Assembly (NCBI GenBank): GCA_022560025.1
Contig: JAFISE010000072.1
Coordinates: 89,385-153,384, forward strand
Source: Stagonosporopsis chrysanthemi
Lineage: Eukaryota > Ascomycota > Dothideomycetes > Pleosporales > Didymellaceae
Direction: 5' to 3'
DNA length: 64,000 nucleotides
Part shown: positions 1 to 11,892 of the stretch, one piece after another
Layout: every line of letters begins with the position of its first letter
How positions within the stretch are numbered: position 1 is the stretch's first letter
Program-made: the position numbers and the translations under genes
Notes under the pieces: generated by a model
Database searches by the model: none
Told to the model about the DNA's origin: nothing
Seen by the model: only the letters and a program-made list of their open reading frames with translations

Positions 1-1753
1 CATATTTCTTAGCTATAGATAATATAAATTTCTGTATTATCTCTTTTATAAGAGGTATATAACAAGCAGTAAACTCTTTTATATACTTTATAAGCTCTAA
101 TTCTTGTTGTAAGGTAAGTTTCTGCTAGTTAAGGTTCTTAATCTCTAGAGGTGCCTAAACCCCTCTATATCTCTACACTAGTGTTAAGCAATTAATACTA
201 AGCTAATTAGCAATTGTTTAATATACAAGTTTTATTTCTAATTCTAGCGCTTTAATTACTGTAAGCGCATTATTAATAAGTGCTATAGTTGTTAAGTTAT
301 AACGCGTTAAAGATAGATACTTGTTTTAGTAATTAGGCGTTACGCAAATCTAGGCGTTACACGCACAGACATAGTATAAGCTTGTACTACTTAGCGTTAG
401 ATTGCTCTAAGTGCTGTAGCTATTTCTTAAAGTTCTAGAGTACCTCTAGGTCTCTTTTAAGATAGTTCTTAGCTCTTATAATATTGTTTAGGTGTTAAAA
501 CTAATTAATCTTGTCCTAATATATATTGCGCTCTGTTTCTTCTATATTATCTTCTATAAAGTTGCTATATTCTTCTACTTATTAGACAATACAAGAGCAG
601 AGTATAGATAAAAATTTCTTATATAGCTTAGAAGCTCTACTATATATATTATAATAGTTCTTATTAGAGGTAATATACTCTTTATCTCTAGACTCTAACT
701 GTTTAGAGTCTTCTTTAAGGCGTCCTACGTCTCTAGTAAGTACTTTCTACTTACTATTATTAGTGTTATTACTAGTAAGTATATTAAGTTACTATATTAC
801 TTTGTTTTTACTTTAGCAGTCTCTAGCAAAGTGTTCTACTTTGCTACATATATAACAAGTTACTAAAGACTTGTTTTTCTCTTAACTACTCTTGTTTTTT
901 TTATTTTACTTTTCTAGCTCTTTATTAAGGTTAGAGAGATCTATTGCCTCTTAGCTATAGAAACTACTGTTAGTACTATTATAGACTCTTTGCAAGGTAT
1001 TAGATGTATAACGTCTGCTTTATTGTCTATAACAGTTGTCGTTTTTCTATTAGTTTTGTAGTTAAGTTAGTAGTGCTTAAAAGGCTTAAGAATATAAGTT
1101 GTTTCTAAGTTCTTTTATAAGTTTAAACAAACGTACGTTAATTTTAGGTGCTTTAGTAGCTAGCTATTCTATAATATTAATTACTATACTAAAGTATATA
1201 AGTTCTTTTCTTAACTTTTAGTTTAAGGCCCTTGTAGAATAGTATTATTAGCAGTGTTGTTAAATCTAGTTAATATTGCAAGTTGCTAAAACTCTACTAT
1301 ATAGTCTGCAACTAAAGTAGTTTGCTAAAGATGCTAAATATTATATTAAGCTATTATAGGTTTGTTAGATATTATAAACACTAGTTAGATCTGTTCTTTA
1401 AATAAGTTAAAGTCTTCTATCTACTTGTTAGTATTAGTAAAGTCTTTAGTACTATAGTAGTAGCAGAAGAACAGCTTTATCTATGCAAAAGCTCTGCTAC
1501 GTACATAGCTAGTAGCTAGAGAGATATATTAGTCTTCTAGTACTTTATTACCTTAGAATATAAAGTAAAGGTCCTATTATATAAGCTAATCTTCTAACTT
1601 GTTACAACTACTTTTATAGAAGTTAGGCTTAGCAATGATTATATTGTTAGAAGAAGTTAAAGTACTGTCTATATCTATATTGTTGTAACAAGAGTTAGAT
1701 AGGCAAGAGCTACTAGAAGTAGCACAAATTCCTAAGGTAGTAGACATCTTATA
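1..1753 (-). mobile_element. Degraded Ty3/gypsy gag region
   Basis: On the minus strand, bases 857 down to 816 encode an intact retroviral-type zinc knuckle, C-x2-C-x4-H-x4-C, with a basic/aromatic spacer. This is the mark of a gag nucleocapsid domain. Bases about 370-980 match 22,190-22,800 closely, the gag part of a second element on the same strand. The remainder (860-1,750) would be the gag N-terminal region. With the LTR piece at 1,754-2,010 on its right, this is the 5' end of a minus-strand gypsy element that runs off the left edge. Many stops make it non-functional. Confidence 0.75.
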
Positions 1754-2010
1754 AGCATTTAAAATATTAAGATTATACTTTAAGCAAAGCTTGTAAGCAC
1801 TCTTTAATTAGTTCTTAGAGATAAATACAGTAATAAAAGGTTTACAGAGCTAGTAGTAAGGATTATAGATACAATCTATCTGTCTTAAAAGCTAAGAGTA
1901 ATAATAAATAGTATAGAGTAGACTATCTAGCTTAAAGGTTAAGTTAAGATCTAATAACAGAGATTATTACTTAGGTTAAATATAAACCTTAATAGTTGTG
2001 TCTCTATAAG
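1754..2010 (-). repeat. Partial LTR, same family as 11,417 and 23,588
   Basis: This stretch is clearly similar over about 250 bp to the start of the two LTRs at 11,417 and 23,588, including a shared block that begins with a tract reading ACTTTAAGCAAAGC. It lacks the second half of the LTR. Its position to the right of a minus-strand gag fits a 5' LTR remnant. It was read by eye; exact ends are uncertain by tens of bases. Confidence 0.75.
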
Positions 2011-2580
2011 ACTAAATACTAAGGCAGTGTTAGAAGTCTTAGAGTCTTAGCAACTTAAGTCTTATAAGACTTTAAGAGTTTTAGACAATAAGCTGCTTTT
2101 ATAAGTCTTTTGTCTTAAAGTTAAATTACAGGCTTTGTACAAGTCTTATAAGACGCTATATCTAACTAGTAATAGTATTGTTATAAGTAGCTTGTTATTT
2201 CTAAGCAAGATAATAGCTTACTAGAGAGTTGCTATCTTGTCCTGTAATTCTTCCTTGCTACACAACCTAACAGTTCTCTTTTCTCTAGTTTATGTTTATA
2301 ATACTTGCTTAAGTAGAAAGACAAGTAACTGCCTTTAAGGTGCTACTAAATAACTTAAGGTCTAAGTAAAGTTATACAACTACTTCTAAGCTTCTACTCT
2401 GCTTTTATAAGTCTAGGTTTAGCTAAGAGCTAGCCTGCTTACGTAAGTAGTTTATATATAAAAAGCTAAGACACCTCTAGGCTAGTATAGCCTAGCTGCA
2501 GCTGCTAGTTGCTAGAAGGCCTAGTACTAAGTGCTTAAGTTAGGTACCTCCTTAAAAAAGAGATATTGTTAGGCTCTAGG
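2011..2580. other. Unassigned repeat-derived DNA
   Basis: AT-rich and stop-rich, with several short repeats of CTTATAAGAC around 2,050-2,155. I recognise no protein domain, LTR or terminal inverted repeat here. The base composition matches the surrounding transposon remnants, so it is probably a further degraded element. Confidence 0.5.
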
Positions 2581-2705
2581 TGTTAGACCCTAGCTAGGCT
2601 AACAGTAACAATATAATACTACTCTAAGCCTATACTTACAGTCTGTAAGTACTGTTAACTTTTTTAGTGCTTGTTTAGCTTAGCAGCTTAGGCTAAGTTC
2701 TAATA
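2581..2705 (+). repeat. 125-bp LTR-like repeat, copy a
   Basis: The repeat begins TGTTAGAC and ends TTCTAATA, close to the TGTTA...TAACA ends of many fungal LTRs after C-to-T damage. Related copies lie at 9,804-9,920 (+), 10,973-11,065 (+, truncated) and 23,028-23,152 (-). No clear target duplication is visible at this copy. It abuts a gypsy pol remnant but is too close to the reverse transcriptase to be that element's own LTR with a full gag, so a solo insertion is more likely. Confidence 0.65.
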
Positions 2706-5700
2706 ACTAGAGCTTGCTATTAGTAGCATCTATAGTAGATATTAACAAAGCACTAAAGAAAAAGAACTCTATTAACTTTCTCTTAGTCTTCTTAGATTAC
2801 TTCTAAAGAGAATACTAAACCTTTCTAAGAGCTAAAGTAGACTAACTAGCACTGTACTAGAGTAAAGATATTAACTACTCTATTAAATTAATAAAAAAAG
2901 ACAGCAAGCCTACTATAATACTATAGAGGCTGCTCTATAATATGTTTTAAAAAGAGCTCCTAGTCCTTTAGCAAGAACTAGCTAGCTACCTAGACAGAGC
3001 ATTTATCTAAGTAAGTAAGTTAAGCGCTACAGCCTCTGTCTTCTTTACTAGAAAAGCTAGAAGAGGATTGCACTTTTATATAGACTATTAAGCACTTACT
3101 ATAGTAATAAAAAAGAATAAGTACCTACTTTTTTTTATTTATAAGATACTATCTTAGATCCTAAAAGCTAGACAGTTTATAAAGATTAATATAATCTAGG
3201 CTTTTTATAAGATCTATATTGCTAAAAAAGATAAATAGAAAATAGTGTTCTATATATGTTTTAGACTATATAAGTAGCAAGTAACTCTATCTAGCTTAGC
3301 TAATACTCTAAGTATCTTGTAGAGGTATATTAACTAGGTACTAAGAGAATACTTAGACAAGTACTACTCTGCTTATATAGATAATGTGCTTATTTACTTA
3401 GATAGGTCCTAAGAAGACTATAAAAGAAAAGTCCTTAAGGTTGTCTAGAAGCTAGAGAAAGCAGGCCTATCTCTTAATACTAGTACGAGTAAGTTCTTAG
3501 TAAAATACACTAAGTACTTAGGCTTTATTATTAAAGTATAGAAGAAGATTAGTATAGACCTAGAGAAAATCTCTATAATCTAAGAATAAGAACTCTTAAA
3601 ATTAGTAAAGAGAGTATATAGTACTATTAAGTTTATAAACTTCTATTAATAGTTTATTAATAACTTCTTATAAATAGTAGAACTATTAACTAAACTTACT
3701 AAGAGAAATATAAGTTTTAAGTAGAGACTAAAGTAGCAGCGCTCTTTTAAGGGGCTCAAGGCTGCTTTTACAGCTAACTATCTCTTGCAAACTTTAACCT
3801 AGAGCTTAAGATAGTCTTTAAGTATAATAATTTAAGATTAGTAACTAAGAGTATACTGTCTTAATACAGTCCTAACAACTAATTATATATAGTAGTATAC
3901 TTCTCTACAAGAAATATTGAAGTAGAAGTTAGTTATACTATTTATAATAAGAAAATACTTACTATAATTAAGTGCCTTAATAAGTAGTTTATAGAACTAA
4001 GGCAAGTTAAAGACTTTGTAGTTGTTACTAACTATAAGAATTTAGAGTACTTCTATACTACTTAATTACTTTTAAACAATATATCTAGTAAGCAAGCTTA
4101 CTAAGCTAGTTTAACCTTGCCTTTGTATACTAACTAAGAGTAATTAATAAATAGGTAGATGCACTGTCTAGATAGAAAGAGCACGTAGCTACGTCTAAGG
4201 TAGACAAACAACAACAGATAAGAAAATTCTATCTCTTAAAACTATTTACCTGTATTAAGTAATTAAGAAGGTAAAAGAAAGTAAAAGCAAGAGCTAGAGT
4301 TTTGTTTGCTATAAACATATAGCTTAACACTATAGTAGTTTTTTTTAAAGCTGCCTTAGTAACAATATAGAGTAGTAACTAGCTAACTATTGTTATGTAG
4401 ACACTATAATGCAGATATTAACTACTGCCTAAAGATACTTTTAATACGCTAGACAAGTAAAAAACAATCTAGAAAGCAGTTGTAGCAGACAACTCTACTT
4501 ACTAACTAGCTAAACAAGCTATAATAGATAGCGCACAGAAATTTCCTCTAGAACTAGGTATTAAAGCGTCTCTGTCTAAGTGCTTACTAGACAATTAAGA
4601 GAAATTGTTGTACTAAGAAAGAAAACAGGTCTTAGACTCTAAAGTTTTGCAAGGTAGAATTATTAACAACACTTACTACGTACTAATTACTAGTTGCTTA
4701 GGCAGAGAAAACATCTATACTATACTTTTAAGAAACAACTTTTAGCTAGAAATACTGTCTATAATCTAAAGATTTGTAAAAAAATTATAATATCTATAAA
4801 GGAACTAATCTATAGTAGAAACTAAAATAAAGCCTGCTAAAGCTCTTACTACTCTTAGATAGAGTATAGAAAGATATAACTATAGATTTTATAGCAGACC
4901 TTCTAGATAGCAAAGGCTTAAAGAACCTAATAGTAGTTATATATTAGCTGTCTAATAATATAGTTCTAATCCTACTACTTAACCTTACTATTAAGATAGT
5001 AATAAATATATTTGTATTCTAAGTAGTATTATACTATTAGGTATTAAGAGCTTTAGTGTCTAACTAGGAAACTTAATTTATAAGTAACTTCTAGTAAATA
5101 ATATACACAAAATTAAACATAAATAAAAGACTATTAACTATATATTCCTCTTAGATAGATAGAGCTATAGAATAGACAAACTTAGCAGTAAAAAGATAGC
5201 TTAGAGTATTTGTTAGCTAGGACTAGAAGAACTAGGCTAGGCTAGCGAGCTAGGTACCCTTGTATACTTAGAGTCTCTAACTTTAGGTAGGTATAACTCT
5301 ATAAATATTCAAGATACAGCTTAGTAATATATTACACAATAGAATGCGCTAAGCTAGAGCTTTTAAACAAGCTACTGTTTGCTTAGTTTAGATTAGTTTT
5401 AGCTTAGTTATCTTGCCTAGAATAGCTAGATAGTTTGTACTACTCCTATTCCTACTTAACCCTAGAGTCTACAAACTCTCTATAGCTTCTAAGCAATATA
5501 CCTAAGCTAAAACTAATTAAAATTAGGCAAGCAGTAGCTCTTTTAAGAGCTCTAGCTTAGCGTATTCTATTATATAATATATTACTAAGCTGTATCCTAA
5601 ATATTTATAGAGTTATACCTACCTAAAGTTAGAGACTAAGTACACAGAGGTACCTAGTTTGCTAGCCTAAACTAGGCAGTACTTTTTTAGTAGCCTAGAT

Positions 5701-6340
5701 TGCAATCTAAGAAAAGGTAGCTATAGCTACTAGTATTAGCCTATTCTTCTTCTAGTATAGATATAATATAGATCTCTTTTATAAAGACCTAGAGCAAAAT
5801 ATAGATATTCTTAACTAGAAAGTGTATAACCTAGTATAAGCAGTAGTAGCTATAGTAGAAGAGTTTAAAGCTACGTTCTAATTAGTCTAGGCTAAGACAG
5901 TAGAATTATAACAAGCCCTAGAGCTGTATGCAAATAGGCATAGAAAAGAAGCTCTGTAATATAGAACACAAGACAAAGTATAGTTAAAACTAGAAAACTA
6001 CTTTTTAAATAACAGAGCTAGTTAGAAACTAGAATAAAAAGACTATAAATTTGTATTCTTTAAAGTAATATCTCCTTACAATATTAAACTTAACGTCTTA
6101 AAAAAAATCTACTTAATATTCTATATAGACTAACTATAACTACCTCTTTAGAATTCTTTAGCAGGTTAGCAACCTAATAAATCTTAGCTTTTACTCTTAG
6201 TTATCTTAAAATAATAATAGATCTATAGTAGAGAAATAGATAGTAGAAAAGATTTGTATAAAGAGACTTATTAAGCTAAGAAAGAAAGACTATAAGTACT
6301 TAGTAGCGTAGACAGGACACGCTGCTTGTATATAGGAAAG
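2706..6340 (+). pseudogene. Ty3/gypsy pol remnant (RT, RNase H, integrase)
   Basis: Conceptual translation on the plus strand gives a gypsy-type reverse transcriptase. The palm motif appears as YIDNVLIY at 3,374-3,397, preceded by recognisable RT blocks near 3,000-3,330 (ARR-GLHFYIDY, then a finger/palm region). RNase H-like and integrase-like sequence follows to about 5,200, and the integrase C-terminal part resumes after a foldback insertion at about 5,700 and runs to 6,330 (ANRHRKEA, KLEN). Dozens of TAG and TAA codons interrupt it, mostly in place of Trp and Gln. There is no gag upstream. The element is dead and was hit by a later insertion. Confidence 0.85.
5232..5677. mobile_element. 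Foldback or MITE-like element inside gypsy integrase
   Basis: Two long arms are inverted copies of each other. Bases 5,232 to about 5,405 pair with about 5,505 to 5,677 with mostly C/T and G/A differences, leaving a loop of roughly 100 bp. The arms share landmarks such as the CTAACTTTAGGTAGG tract and an AGAGC tract near the inner end. The element splits the integrase coding sequence between codons that normally adjoin. It has no coding capacity. A palindromic nonautonomous DNA element is the simplest reading; I could not fix the target duplication. Confidence 0.75.
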
Positions 6341-6582
6341 CAGTGTAACTAGACTAGCAAATAGGTTTCTTTATTAAGATCTTAGAATCTGCAATATTTC
6401 TATAGGCTTATGCTTAATTTAGACAGTTAGTAGCTTAAATTGTAGCTCTAACTTAGGTTTATCTTTTACATATACAAAAACTTCAGCTAGCTCTTTTAGC
6501 TAGCTAGATATCCTAGATTAGAGCTAAATATAGAGACTTATCTCTTAGTAGTCTAGGTTATTAAATAACTCTTTTTCTGTTA

Positions 6583-8430
6583 ACATACTATATAGGTAAG
6601 TTGCCTACTTTTACTAAGACTTTATTAAACCTTACTCTATTATAGCCTAAAACACTACACTTTAGCGCTGCAAAGTACAGTACAGGTTAGAATATTATTT
6701 AGAGACTACTTTTATATTATTCTTGCACGTTTGCGTATTATACCTAGTCTAATTGCACTATTTATAGTGTTGTTAAGAGGCTTTACCTACTTTAGCGCGT
6801 ATATGCTTTTTTAACTTTTTACTATTACTATACGCTCTAAGCTCTTTTAGAGTTGCTATCTGCTACTCTTCTTTAACTATAAGAGTCCCTTTCTTCTAGA
6901 TTTGCTTTCTTTTGCACAATTTACATTCTATAGCAGCTGCTAGAGCTGTATAAAGCTTAGTGTTTTCTTATTGTGCTAAAACTAGCTTGTGTAATAAAAT
7001 TACCCCCTTCTTTGCATAGTGCTTAAGCGCGCTTAGCACATAATTAGGTAAGCTGCTTTGCTGCTTTTTATACTTCTCTTAAATTAAAGCTAATTGTAAC
7101 TAAAGTTCTAGAGTATTGCTAGAGGTTTGTAACTGCTAGAGCTTATTATTCTTAAGAAGTTATAGTAATAGAGTGCGCAGCTTTATATTAAGGCCTATTA
7201 TAACCTGTTCTAAGTTAAAAAGAACTAGTCTAGCGCCTTAGAACCTTCTTTAAATGTTGCTAGAGGTAAACATAGTAATATAAGCTGCTTTAAAGTATAG
7301 CAAGAACTTAAGCTTTATAATATAGTTAATCTAGTTGCGTATAAGTCTTTAGCTTAGCGCTTGTATACTTTTTTTAGAAGAGCAAAACAGCCTATATTAA
7401 GTAGCTATAGAAAGTGCAATAAATATCAAAGTATATATACAGTAATAATCTTGTTATCTTTACAGTGTTCTTAGAAATCTAGCAATTTATAGCTCTTGTA
7501 ACTATTAATAATTAGTAGACAGTAGCTACTAATAGTATGCTTTTTTAAATATACGTTATAATACTTTAACTATTTAAGACTAAGTCTATTAGTAGTCTAG
7601 CTATTCTTAAAGACTTTAATAACCTAATTATAGAGTAGATTATCTTCTTTGTACTAGTTTAAGAAGTAGTTATAGCCCTAGAAGATAATAAAGAGCAGAA
7701 TAGCCTACTCTTTAGTATTAATACCCTTAACAACTATTGTCTACTCTTAACTACCTAGCTAGACCTACTTTAGTTGTCTTTAACTCTTTAAAGCTGTTAT
7801 AACTGCTCTAGTAAATATCTAGCCTATTATAAAGCCTGTCTTATTAAAGTTGTAGGTATTGTTATCTTAGATACTATACTTAGCTTTAATATTAGCTACT
7901 AGGCTAAACTAGCCCTAGATTACCTTAAGATCTTTGTAGAGAGCTCTCTTGTAGTTATACTTGCAATTAAGCTTTACCTTAAGCTTTAGTTAGTGCTTAA
8001 TAAATATACTAAGCTAGTTTAGGCTAATATAGCCTAAACTACGCTTAGCACACAAAGAATTAGCTATATTAGCTACAGCTAACAAGTAGAGAGCAAATTC
8101 TTGCGCGTCTAACTTAAGTATATACTTAACAATTACCTACTTCTTATTATTGTCTAGTCCTTGCAAGTTAGGCATTATATTAGTGCGTAAAAGTTGTCTT
8201 ATATATTAATTAGATAGTGTCTTGTAAGAAATACTATAGATTGCTGCAGCGTGTTACTAGAATAGATTTGCGTCTCTTTTAAGAGCTTAAAGCACAAGCT
8301 ATATCTAGTATTTGTTTAACACGTCTTTCTAAGCTTGTTAGCAAGGTATTTGTATAGGTAAGGTAGTTTAGTAGAGTCTTAGCAAAAGTAGGCAACTTGC
8401 CTGTATAAGCAACTTGCCTATAGAGTACGT
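6583..8430 (-). mobile_element. Pogo/Fot1-type DNA transposon, copy 1
   Basis: The element is 1,848 bp and flanked by TA at 6,581-6,582 and 8,431-8,432. Inverted ends start ACATACTATATAGG on the left and, read inward, ACGTACTCTATAGG on the right, and the similarity continues for about 70 bp. On the minus strand the 3' part (about 7,300 down to 6,780) reads like the C-terminal tail of fungal pogo transposases, with a KYKKQQSS-LP stretch, a LLHKLVLAQ stretch and a basic KRK segment. The DDE part lies at 7,440-8,260. Many stops are present. Length, TA target and tail agree with Tc1-mariner superfamily, pogo/Fot1 group. Confidence 0.85.
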
Positions 8431-8432
8431 TA

Positions 8433-9803
8433 GAGTATTAGATATACTTTCTATACATAAAATATAGGTCTATATTACAGCTATAAATTAAAATAACAAC
8501 CTTTAGAATTTATTTTAACTTACAGAGCTATTGCTAACTTAAGATCCTAATAAAGAGACCTGTTTGCTAGCCTAAGTATAACCTGTAAGCTACTTAAGGT
8601 ACTAGAAAAGTAGTTAAACAAGACAGTAAAAAGAAAGAACTTAGATAAGAACCTACTACAAGATTTCTATAAAGAAAGTCTACTAAATAAATTCTAGTAG
8701 AAATAAAGAAAAGAAAGAGTTAGATAGTATAGTAAGATACTAAGCTACTAAAGAAAGCGCGTAGGTATAGACAGAAGTTAAACTTAAATAAGTAAATATC
8801 TTACAGCCTGTGCTAAAGAATAGAACAAGAAGTGTCTAGCTAGAGAGCATGTAAGAGCATATATAGGAGCTATATTAGAATAAGTAAATATTCTCTAAAC
8901 CTATGTTAGAGAACAAGTTAAGAGATATTAGACTAAGGACATATATAAGCTTATACAAGTAGTTAGTACTAAATAAGTAGATATTACTTAACCTAGACTA
9001 AAGAATAGAGAAGAGAGAGTGCTTATCTAAAGAGTATAAGTAAACCTAAAGGAAGATTTTATAGGATTTTAGTAGAAGAGAGCTACTCTTCTAAGAATAG
9101 TGCACAAGCTCTCTAGCCTAGACTAAAACAAAATAATAAGAACTCTAGGCTAGAGTACTATATACACTAGAGTTTATAGCATTATAAGTATATATAAGTT
9201 AAGATATAAGAGGTTAAAGAGAGTAGATTAGTATAAAGAGCTTATAAATAAAAGTAATTAATCCTTAGAAGTAAAACAAAATACTAGCAGAAACTAAGAG
9301 TATACTAAGGATAAAAGAAATATAAAAACTATACTAACTCTATACCTATACTCTTAAGAGCCTGTATCTTAGGACTTAGTATAATAATACTATTAGACTT
9401 AATAGATAAAGCAGTCTTGTTCTTATATTAAAGACGCTTAGCAGTCTGTGCCTAATACTCTGCCTTAAGCTTGTCTATTAACTCTGTAAAGGCCTTAGTA
9501 GAGGTAGGATAGTATAAGTATAGGTAATTCTTAACGCGCTAGTTATTATTAAGGCTAGATTAACAGCCTTTAATCTTATAAAGTATATAAGACTGTAACA
9601 CTTATAAGAAATTACCTATAGACTAAGAATAAGAGACTAGAAAGAAGACTTACTTACTAACAGACTTAAAAGAAAAGCTCTTACTAGACTTCTAGAAACT
9701 CTTCTTAAGTATCTATAATCTGCTCTAAATACTTAATAGTGTCTCTAGCTAAGATAATACTCTTACAGCAGGCTATAGTATTAGTACTATTATCTAGCTT
9801 AGC
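8433..9803. other. Unassigned repeat-derived DNA
   Basis: Purine-rich on the plus strand between about 8,590 and 9,330, with many AAG and GAA codons and stops. No recognisable domain, terminal repeat or LTR was seen. It could be the damaged gag or tail region of another retroelement, but nothing in the sequence proves this. Confidence 0.5.
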
Positions 9804-9920
9804 TGTTAGGCCCTAGCTAGGCTAACAATATAGTACTGTTCTAAGCCTGTACTTACAGTCTAAGTACTGTTAACCTTTTTAGTACTTATTTAGCTTAGTA
9901 GCTTAGGCTAGGTTCTAATA
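9804..9920 (+). repeat. 125-bp LTR-like repeat, copy b, with target duplication
   Basis: This copy starts TGTTAGGC and ends TTCTAATA and is flanked on both sides by the pentamer TTAGC (9,799-9,803 and 9,921-9,925). A 5-bp duplication with TG...TA ends, originally perhaps TG...CA, fits a solo LTR left by recombination between the two LTRs of a retrotransposon. Confidence 0.7.
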
Positions 9921-10972
9921 TTAGCCTTATACTTAGACTACTCTAAGTTATTACTAGACTGCGCACTCTTTCTAGAGCTAGAGTATAAAGCTAAGGTACT
10001 ATTATACTTGAAACCTTAATACTTTATAAAGTTGTTATAAATAGAGCTAAGTATAGAACTATGCTACTAGTAGCAAGTATCTACTATCTTGTATAATTTA
10101 GTAGACAGTATAAAGAGCTTAGTAATCTTACTTTAATACTTGTAAAGTAGTTACTATTTATTAGTACAAGTACACTAAGAAGACAAAGAACTAGACTATA
10201 CCTTAATATAAAAGCTATATATATACTTGTAAAATATACACTTAAAGTTATTAAAGAGGTAGTAGTAGTACAACTTAAGGTTTTTTAGCTCTGCTTTAGA
10301 CAAGGTTTTATCTTTACTATCTAACTCTAACTACTAGACTATATCTTTAAGTTGTGTAAAGGCCTGCTTAGTAAGAAAGGCAGACAACTCTAGCACAACT
10401 ATGCTAGCCTTTTTAGTAGGTAAAGGCAGCAGTATAGACTTAGACTTCTTGCTAGGAGATAACTACAGATAATTAGCAAAAAGACGCGTTAAAGTAAAAA
10501 AAGGGCACGCAGTACCTAGATAAAGCTATTGCTAGTATACTTACGTATAGATTTAGCTCTAAGCTTGCTAACTATAGTAAGTAACAAAACAAAATAAGTA
10601 AGTAAGAGTAGGTAAAGTAGTAAGGCTGTGTTACAACAAATATAGTAAGGTAAGCAAGTAATAGATACTAAGAGAGTTATTTTAAGTCTAATATACAGGA
10701 TAAATAAGCTTAAAGTAAGAAAGTACTATAACAGGCTAGGCCTGCTACTAGTACCTTAACACTTACGTGCCTTAGGCTTAGACTTACTAGAGCTCTGCAG
10801 CAGAGCTATCTTACCTCTAAAGCAGAGTACAAAAACTCTGCAAGCTAGAACTAAAGCTAGCTAGGCCCTAGCTATAGCCTTTATAAATAACAAGCTACTA
10901 TATTATAGCTATTCTCTATTAAATTTATCTAGTTTATACTAGTAATAGCTCTTAGTAGTGCACTTTATATAT
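9921..10972. other. Unassigned repeat-derived DNA
   Basis: The sequence is AT-rich and full of stops, with a slightly higher GC stretch near 10,760-10,870. I found no recognisable protein motif, terminal repeat or gene. Origin is unknown, most likely transposon debris. Confidence 0.5.
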
Positions 10973-11065
10973 ATAGTACTGTTTTAAGCCTATACTTATA
11001 GTATATAAGTACTATTAATATTTTTAGTACTTGTTTAGCTTAGTGTCTTAGGCTAGGTTCTAATA
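10973..11065 (+). repeat. 125-bp LTR-like repeat, truncated copy c
   Basis: The last 93 bp or so of the repeat family are present, ending TTCTAATA at 11,065, but the first part is missing. The end coincides with the point where the pogo copy 2 sequence begins, so this repeat marks a breakpoint or insertion in that transposon. Confidence 0.6.
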
Positions 11066-11416
11066 TAGAAGGTGTAATAAGTAAAAAAGTATATATTAAG
11101 TAATAATCTTGTTATCTTTCTAGTATTACTAGAATTAGAGCATGTTATAGCTATTATAGCTATTTATAACTAGTAGTTAGTAGGTACTAACAGTTTGCTT
11201 CTTTGTATATGCATTAAAGTGCTTTAACTACTTAAGATTAAGACTATTAGTAGTCTAGCTATTACTAGAGACTCTAATAACCTAGTCTTAGGGCAGGTCT
11301 TCTTTCTTATACTAGTTAGAGAGGTAGTAGTATGCCTTCAAGATAATAAAGAGTAGAATAGCCTATTCTTTTTTATTAATACCTTATATAATTATTATCT
11401 ACTCTTAGTTACCTTG
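11066..11416 (-). mobile_element. Pogo/Fot1-type transposon, copy 2, left fragment
   Basis: These bases align with 7,410-7,760 of pogo copy 1 (the shared run starts near CTTGTTATCTTT at 11,108). Roughly the left 820 bp of the element are missing. The fragment stops at the target site CCTTG (11,412-11,416) of the large LTR element, and its continuation is found at 24,095-24,772, about 12.7 kb away. So this transposon was split by an LTR retrotransposon. Confidence 0.75.
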
Positions 11417-11892
11417 TATTAAGGTTGTACTTTAAGCAAAGCCTGTAAGCACTATTTAATTAGTTCTTAAGGATAAATATAGTAATAAGAGGTTTATTAG
11501 AGCTAAGAGTAAAGAGTATAAATATAATCTGTCTGTTTTAAAAGCTAAGAGTAGTAATAAGTAGTATAGAGTAGACTATCTAACTTAAAAGTAAGGTTGA
11601 GATTTAATAATAAAGATTATTACTTAGGTTAAATATAAACTCTAATAGTTGTGTTCTTATATTGCTATTTACTAAGAAGATATACAGAGTAATTTGTAGT
11701 GTTAGACTACTAATTCTAGTAATTATTAATTAGACTAATTACGTTAGGTAATTGCTTAAGCTTCTGTTAGGCTAATAACTAGCAACTTATTGCAATATTA
11801 CTTATTTTTAATACTTTAGCCTATATAAGTCAACTGTGCTATATTATTTTATAATTACTTCTATATATTAAGTATTCTTAGAGATTATAATA
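11417..11892 (-). repeat. Left LTR (3' LTR of minus-strand element)
   Basis: The repeat starts TATTAAGG at the target site and ends TATAATA. It matches 23,588-24,094 along its whole length, including the AAGCAAAGC tract near the start and a GTTAGGCT...ACTAGCAACT segment in the middle. It is about 30 bp shorter than the right LTR, which has an extra stretch of ACTAATT-type repeats. Confidence 0.8.
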
